Positions 58,513 through 64,000 of a stretch of 64,000 bases of DNA are shown here, one piece after another. How positions within the stretch are numbered: the stretch's first letter is position 1; each line of letters opens with the position of its first letter. The stretch is from contig JBITNC010000002.1 of assembly GCA_050084985.1 (NCBI GenBank), forward strand, positions 16,740,001 to 16,804,000, given 5' to 3'. The notes under the pieces were generated by a model. The model saw nothing but the letters and a program-made list of their open reading frames with translations. It did no database searches and had not been told where the DNA came from. A program made the translations under genes and the position numbers. The DNA comes from Nageia nagi (Eukaryota > Pinophyta).

Positions 58513-59037
58513 TCTTAGAATATAAATGCATTATTGTAAATATTATTCTTTAGGAAGGTATCTAAAGAATGATATCTCCACTCTTCATATAATTGATTAT
58601 TTAATCCACTATATACTTAAAAGTATTCTTAAATACCTTTTACGTATTTAGTGAATTAAATATTCAAACTTGTCTCACATGTGACTTTTCTTATCCCTTG
58701 GATAATGGCATTCCCCTTGGGTAAAAAGGTGAGCCAAAGTGAGATTTTTTCCTATAAATTAAGGCCCCTCCTCATGCATTCTTCACTCTAGTTTGAAGCA
58801 TTACAATGCTCTTAATGCGAAAAATGATAAGAGAGAATGCTAGTGTAGGATTGTAAGAGAGTCTTGTATCTTGAGAAGTAATAGAATTTAACTTAAAGTG
58901 GAATCCTCTATTGATAAATAGGAACCACTATACTTTCTTACATGTTACTTGTGTGTGTAATTGATTAATAGCATTCTTAAGTTGTTGTTTAGAAGTAGAG
59001 AAACACTCAAAAGTGATCTTGGGTGTAGGAGCTTTCA
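58513..59037 (+). mobile_element. 5' LTR of plus-strand copia D
   Basis: It runs from TCTTAGAATATAAATGC (terminal TG decayed to TC) to GGAGCTTTCA (525 bp). A PBS-like TGGTACCATATCAATCC starts at 59040. Parts resemble the solo LTR at 25834-26336: AATGCATTATTGTAAA, CCCTTGGGTAAAA and CCTATAAAT. The pentamer CAATC at 58508-58512 would be its upstream target duplication. Confidence 0.75.
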
Positions 59038-60200
59038 AATGGTACCATATCAATCCTTGGAGTCTCTTTTCTACTCTTCATTCAATATTGAGAGGTAAAA
59101 TCATATTGAGGATCATCTCATAATGTCTTCTAAGCATAGGAAAATAAGACACCCTATTGCAATAATGAAGGTGATCGAGAAAAGGAAGGATTGACTTTAG
59201 AATAAGGCAAAGAAGAGAGAAGAAGAAGTCAAGTCAAATAAATGGTCAATAATTGTAGAGCATATAAACCATACTAAATAATTCTTCAGAATCATCACAT
59301 AGCTCAACCAAATGAGTTGATGGCCATAGAGATGACCCATCCTCTAGATTTATATTTTCCTTAAGATAGTTTTTGTTTGTTACTTCTTGAGGTGTTAGGA
59401 ATCTTGTGTTAGAGCATGTTGTACAAGCTTCTAGAGCTTTACCATGTAAACTAACCATTGACCAAGGAAACTACTAACCCTTTATTGTATTATTGTTTCT
59501 TTTTTTAATGGCTCATTACAATGGAGATATGCTCAAGCTTAAGGTAAAATGCACTAATCAACAATCATAGATTAAATATTCTAACCTACAACTAATTTTG
59601 TTTTAAAATAATAAGTGCACTTGCAAACTACTAACACAATGAACAAACAAAGTTACTAACTTGTAACTACAAAGTTACTAACTTATAACTACAATGTTAC
59701 TAACATGTAACTACAAAGTTATTAACTTACAAATTACAAAGTTACTAACCTACAAATTGCTATGATACTTACAACTTTAATTGCACAAATTTATACAAGT
59801 TCCTTACAATTGCAACAATGATGAACAAGTTGATTAACTTTAATACCAATTGGTTTAATTTAACATATTTGGTTACTTTGGTTAATACTACAATGTTGAT
59901 TGAAAAATTTGATTAGTTACTTGAGTTTGTTAACAACTGGTAAACTTGCAATTTATTGTTACAAATTTGTAATTTTTTACAAATTATAATATTGATGCTT
60001 TCTTAACATCTTGATCTAGTGATTGATCAACTTGCAATTTTTTTTGAAAAAGTCTAATGATTTCTTAATCTAAAATTACATTCGTATTTTTGAAAAAGTA
60101 TAATGCTTTAAAGTGATCTTCTTGTGTATAAAATGGGTGCATATTTTATGCCAAAGCACATCCTCTATGGTTCCAATTATGGAATCTAGAAATCTTAGAT
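59038..60200 (+). other. Leader region of copia D with short tandem repeats
   Basis: This is the untranslated internal region between the PBS and gag. It contains five units of 22-23 bp at 59647-59758 (ACAAAGTTACTAACTTGTAACT and variants, each with GTTACTAAC). No coding character. Confidence 0.6.
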
Positions 60201-63200
60201 AAAGGCAGAGCTTTAAGCTCATAAACTTTAGCAAACTATTAGTGAATATCAAGTGGCTCCAATAGAAGCAAAAGCCATAGAGATTTACAACTACAAAAAA
60301 GAGTTGGATGCTTCAATGATTTTTTGTACTATCTCAGATGAAGTATTGCTTATAATCTTTAATGCAACTTCTACAAAAGAAGCTTGGGATCGACTCAAGA
60401 AAATCTATCTTAGATCAAAGTTTTCTAGAAGGTTCACTATCCTCCAACAACTTATATAGACTTATCAAGGGGAGGATGATAGTGTTGCAATACTTTTTAC
60501 CAAGATCATTGAACTTAAGACCCAACTTGCTAGTTATGGTTGTAATTGGATCAATAATGAATTCATTGCATTCATCATCCTTCAAAGCATCTCATTCAAA
60601 TTCACTCACTTTATGATTGTTATTGAGACTAGGCTAGATGATGAAGATGAATGCTTCTCTTTAGAGAATATATCAAGGATCCTCTTAAAGCATGAAGAAA
60701 ACATCAACAAGAAAGTTTTGGGGTCTACTCAAAAGGATCATAACATTACATTGGGAGCAACCAAGCCTCACTTCACAAAGAAGCATCATAAGAGGTTTTC
60801 TCATGCTCATAAGAATGGTAGGAAAGGTGGCAACCACGTGGAATTAAACATCATGAGGGAAATATAAAATCAATCAATTCTAATGGAAAGGCCAATTTTG
60901 ATTTGAATTATAACTTTTATGGTATTTATGGCCACAACGAGTCTCATTTCTTCAAGAAGAATAAAGAGGAAAATGGAAAAGGGAAAGTGAAATCAAACAA
61001 AGGAGAGAGAAAATAATAAAAGTACTTATGTTTGTGGCATTTACTCCATTTCTCACTCATTTTCAAATGATTGGATAGTAGATACAGGGTGCACTAACCA
61101 TATATGTTTTGAAAAGGACAAGTTTCAAAATTTTCACAAACATAAAAAGGATGGGGTTATGATTGGTGTCAACTCTGTACTTGAAATGCATGGAATTGGG
61201 AGCACTTTGATACATGGTAAAGTGATTGAAAATGTGCTTTATGTGCCTTAATTAAGAATGAATCTACTATCAATCATTCATGTGGCAAGAAAAGGATACT
61301 CCTTTGAGTTTACCTCTAACTCTTAGAGTATAAAGAAGGGTTTGGCCACTTTGATAAAAGGTTCTCTCAAAACTGATCTCTACATAGTTGATCAAGAGCC
61401 TACAAAAATGTGCCTAGCTACAAATGTTTACTCTAAGGAAAATCTTTGGCATCAAAGGTTAGGCCATATTAATCATAAAAATATTCAATTCATGAAAAAT
61501 CAAAATCTTGTGGAATGATTACCTTCAATCTCACCTACCATTGGCCTTTGTGAGAGTTGCACCTTAGGGAAGATTGAAAGACAAAAGTTTGAGAAGGATA
61601 AGGAAACAAGAGCAAGTTAACTTCTCCAACTAATTCATTTAGATTTGATGGGTCCATTTCAAGTTAAGTCTCTTAGAGGAGCATCATATGTCCTTACCTT
61701 CATAAATGACTTTAGTATAATGATATTTGGTTATCTACTTGAGCACAAAGATCAAACCTTTGAAATATTCGAAGATTTCAAAACCTTTGTTGAAAATCAA
61801 ACTAACCTAAGAACCATTATGTTAATATTAGAAAATGGGGATGAGTATATTAGCAATGAGTTAAATATTTTTTGTACAAGGCATGGAATCAAAAGATAAT
61901 TCACAATCCCTTATACCCCATAGCAAAATGGTGTTGTATAAAGGAAGAATAGGACCATAATGGAGATGGCTAGATGCATGTTGGGAAATCTTCCTAAGTT
62001 TCTTTGGGTGAAGTAGTGAGCACAACTATCTACACCTTGAATAAGTGTCCCATAAAAGTCGTTGAAGGAAAAACTCCTTATGAGGTATAGATAGGACTAA
62101 AATCTCTCATCTAAGGACTTTTAATTGTGAAGCTTTTTCCTTCATAGTTTCAGAAAAAGAGGAAGAAGTTAGATGATAAATATGAGAAATGCATCTTCGT
62201 GGGATATGATAGTCAACATAGAGAGTATAGGATTTACTCTCCTTCAGCAAAAATAGTTTTTGTTTCAAGTGATGTGAAGTTTAATGAAGATCTTAGTGAT
62301 TCTTCTTCAAGTGAAGTCCCTAAAGACCCTTCAAAATTACCTAAATGGTTGGATCATAATTCATATAAGTCACCAAAAGAGTAAAATTCTCCAATAAATA
62401 GGATAATTAGAATTATGACTTTACATAAGTCTCTTATTACCAAGATTGAAGGTCATAATGAATCTTTCAACTTTAGGGAGGCTTCTAAACATTCTTATTG
62501 GATGGATGCTATGAAGGTGGAATATGAAGCTCTTATGAAAATGGAACTTGGGACTTGGTTCCATATCCAACCATGATGAATGTGATTAGAAATAAATGGA
62601 TTTACCAAGTTAAGTTCAACTCAAAAGGTGAGATTGAGAAATATAAGGCAAGATTGGTGGCCAAAGGCTTTGCTCGGAGTTGATTATGAGGAAATATTTT
62701 CTCTAGTTGCAAAGATTTATACAGTTAGAATTATCCTTTCCCTTTCAGTATCCCAAGGTTGGAATATATTCTAACTTGATGTGAAGAGTATTTTCTCAAT
62801 GGTGACTTGGATGTTTAGATCTACATGAGTCATGCTAGGGGGTTTGTTATTATGGGAAAAGAATCACATGTGTGCAAGCTAAAGAAGTCCTTGTATGGAT
62901 TTAAGTAAGCACCAAGAGCTTGGTATAAGAAGATTTTAGGATACTTTGAGACTATTAGGTTCTCCAAATACTACATAGATTCAAATATCTATATGGTTAA
63001 TGAAGATAAAGACTTGGTCCTAATCCTTCTCTATATTGATGACCTTTTGATTATAGGAAATAATATGGATATCATCAATGAGTGCATATCTAAGCGTAAG
63101 TCAGAATATGAGATGACTGATCTTGGTCTCTTGCATTATTATCTTGGTATGCAAGTGTATCAATATAAGAATTCTACTTACCTTAATAAATCCAAATACG

Positions 63201-63998
63201 TCTCAAATATTTTACAAAAGTTTGGAATGGAAGAATATAAGCCTTTAGATATCCCAATGTCTCCTGGAATCAAGTTAGAGATTGGCTTGAACTTCGATTG
63301 GAAGATGCTATAATATATAGGCAACTTATTGGAAGTCTTTTTAATCAAACTATCTCTCAGCCAAATATTTCTTATGTAGTTAATATGATGACAAGGTTTA
63401 TGCAGAAAACTTATGTTGAGCATCTCTATGTGGCTAAGAAGATCTTAAGGTATATTATGGGAACTAAGGATCTTGCTCTCAAATAAACCAAGTTACATTT
63501 CTTTGTTCTTTTAGGATTCTCATATTCTTACTATGAAGGAAAAAAAGTTGATATAAAATCCACTTCAACTTATTTGTTCAACATTGGTTCAGGTGTTCTC
63601 TCTTGGTCATCTAAGAAGAAGCCTACTATCACTTTATCCATGACAAAAGTAAAACATAGAGATATGACAGTTACAGCCAAGATGTTATTTGGTTGAGAAA
63701 TATTATGTGGGAAATTGGGTTAATTGAACAATCTAGTCCTACTCAAATTTCTTTAGATATTCAATCAGCCATTGCTTTAGCAAAGAATCATGTCTATCAT
63801 CAAAGAATAAATCATGTTGAAATCCAATCATGTTTCATCAAGAAGAAAGTCTTAGATGGGACTCTACAACTTCAATATTATCTATCAAACTTGAACTTTG
63901 TTGATTTTTTCACCAAACCTCTTTCGAAGGCTCAATTTTGTAAGCTTAAGGATTCTATTGGGTTGGTGAAATTACCCTCAAGGGGGAGTGAAGTTTAA
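60200..63998 (+). pseudogene. Copia D: nearly full-length degenerate Ty1-copia
   Basis: The plus-strand polyprotein is in the canonical copia order. Gag/UBN2 is at about 60250-60860 (TSTKEAWDRLKKIYL). A decayed zinc knuckle (YGIYGHNESHFFKK) is near 60920. The protease at 61070 has DWIVDTGCTNHI. The pre-integrase at 61445-61600 has LWHQRLGHINHKNIQFMKNQ and CTLGKIERQKF. The integrase covers 61620-62100, with FINDFSIMIFGYLLEHKDQ and QNGVV.RKNRTIMEMARCM. The RT is at about 62500-63300 with catalytic YIDD (LILLYIDDLLIIG) near 63040. The RNase H runs to 63970 (VDIKSTSTYLF, LSWSSKKKPTITLS). A polypurine tract AAGGGGGAG lies at 63980-63988. Stops and frameshifts occur throughout. The 3' LTR is outside the window. 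Confidence 0.9.
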
Positions 63999-64000
63999 AT

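Noticed and set aside
1-64000. CRISPR array, prokaryotic operons or organellar DNA
   Set aside because: No regularly spaced repeats, no ribosome-binding-site-led gene clusters, and no organellar genes were found. All content is nuclear-plant-like.

Overview
This window looks like plant nuclear DNA, most likely from a gymnosperm with a very large, transposon-filled genome. This is inferred from content: an angiosperm-like CRM splicing-factor gene with a 19-kb transposon-filled intron, an intronless LRR receptor-like protein gene, and many old Ty1-copia, Ty3-gypsy and LINE remnants in AT-rich DNA. I cannot name the species. No tRNA, rRNA or CRISPR array was seen.

Only two genes look intact. 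(1) A plus-strand receptor-like protein (RLP) gene at 20470-22989. (2) A minus-strand nuclear gene for an organelle-targeted single-CRM-domain RNA-binding protein, resembling Arabidopsis CFM9. I assembled it from four exons at 55433-55324, 55196-54971, 52521-52120 and 33131-31929. They join in frame with GT..AG introns into 646 codons plus or minus the stop. Intron 3 is 18,988 bp and holds most of the repeats between 33 and 52 kb.

Layout: 1-3 kb, a decayed copia (+). 3.4-4.9 kb, a decayed unknown or PMD-like coding block. 5.9-8.0 kb, a gypsy gag remnant (-). 8-12 kb, AT-rich DNA with a CTT microsatellite, hairpins and telomere-like repeats. 12.1-16.2 kb, dispersed repeat X joined to copia A (copy 1). 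16.8-17.5 kb, a copia gag remnant (+). 17.6-18.8 kb, a LINE RT remnant (-). 18.9-20.2 kb, a large inverted repeat just upstream of the RLP gene. 23.1-27.5 kb, gypsy halves in opposite orientations, one carrying a solo LTR. 28.1-28.8 kb, a degenerate minisatellite. 31.9-55.4 kb, the CRM gene. Inside its intron 3 lie an unknown coding remnant (35-36.4 kb), repeat X copy 2 with a solo LTR, copia B with a second solo LTR of the same family, and copia A copy 2 with an intact PBS and 5' LTR. 56.6-64 kb, a minus-strand copia with two LTRs, one of which is interrupted by a plus-strand copia that runs off the window.

The two host genes have no evident functional link: one is a cell-surface receptor, the other an organellar RNA-processing factor. 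The rest is a layered record of retrotransposition. Three solo LTRs have 5-bp target-site duplications that can be read directly, and one of them has a matching empty site elsewhere in the window.
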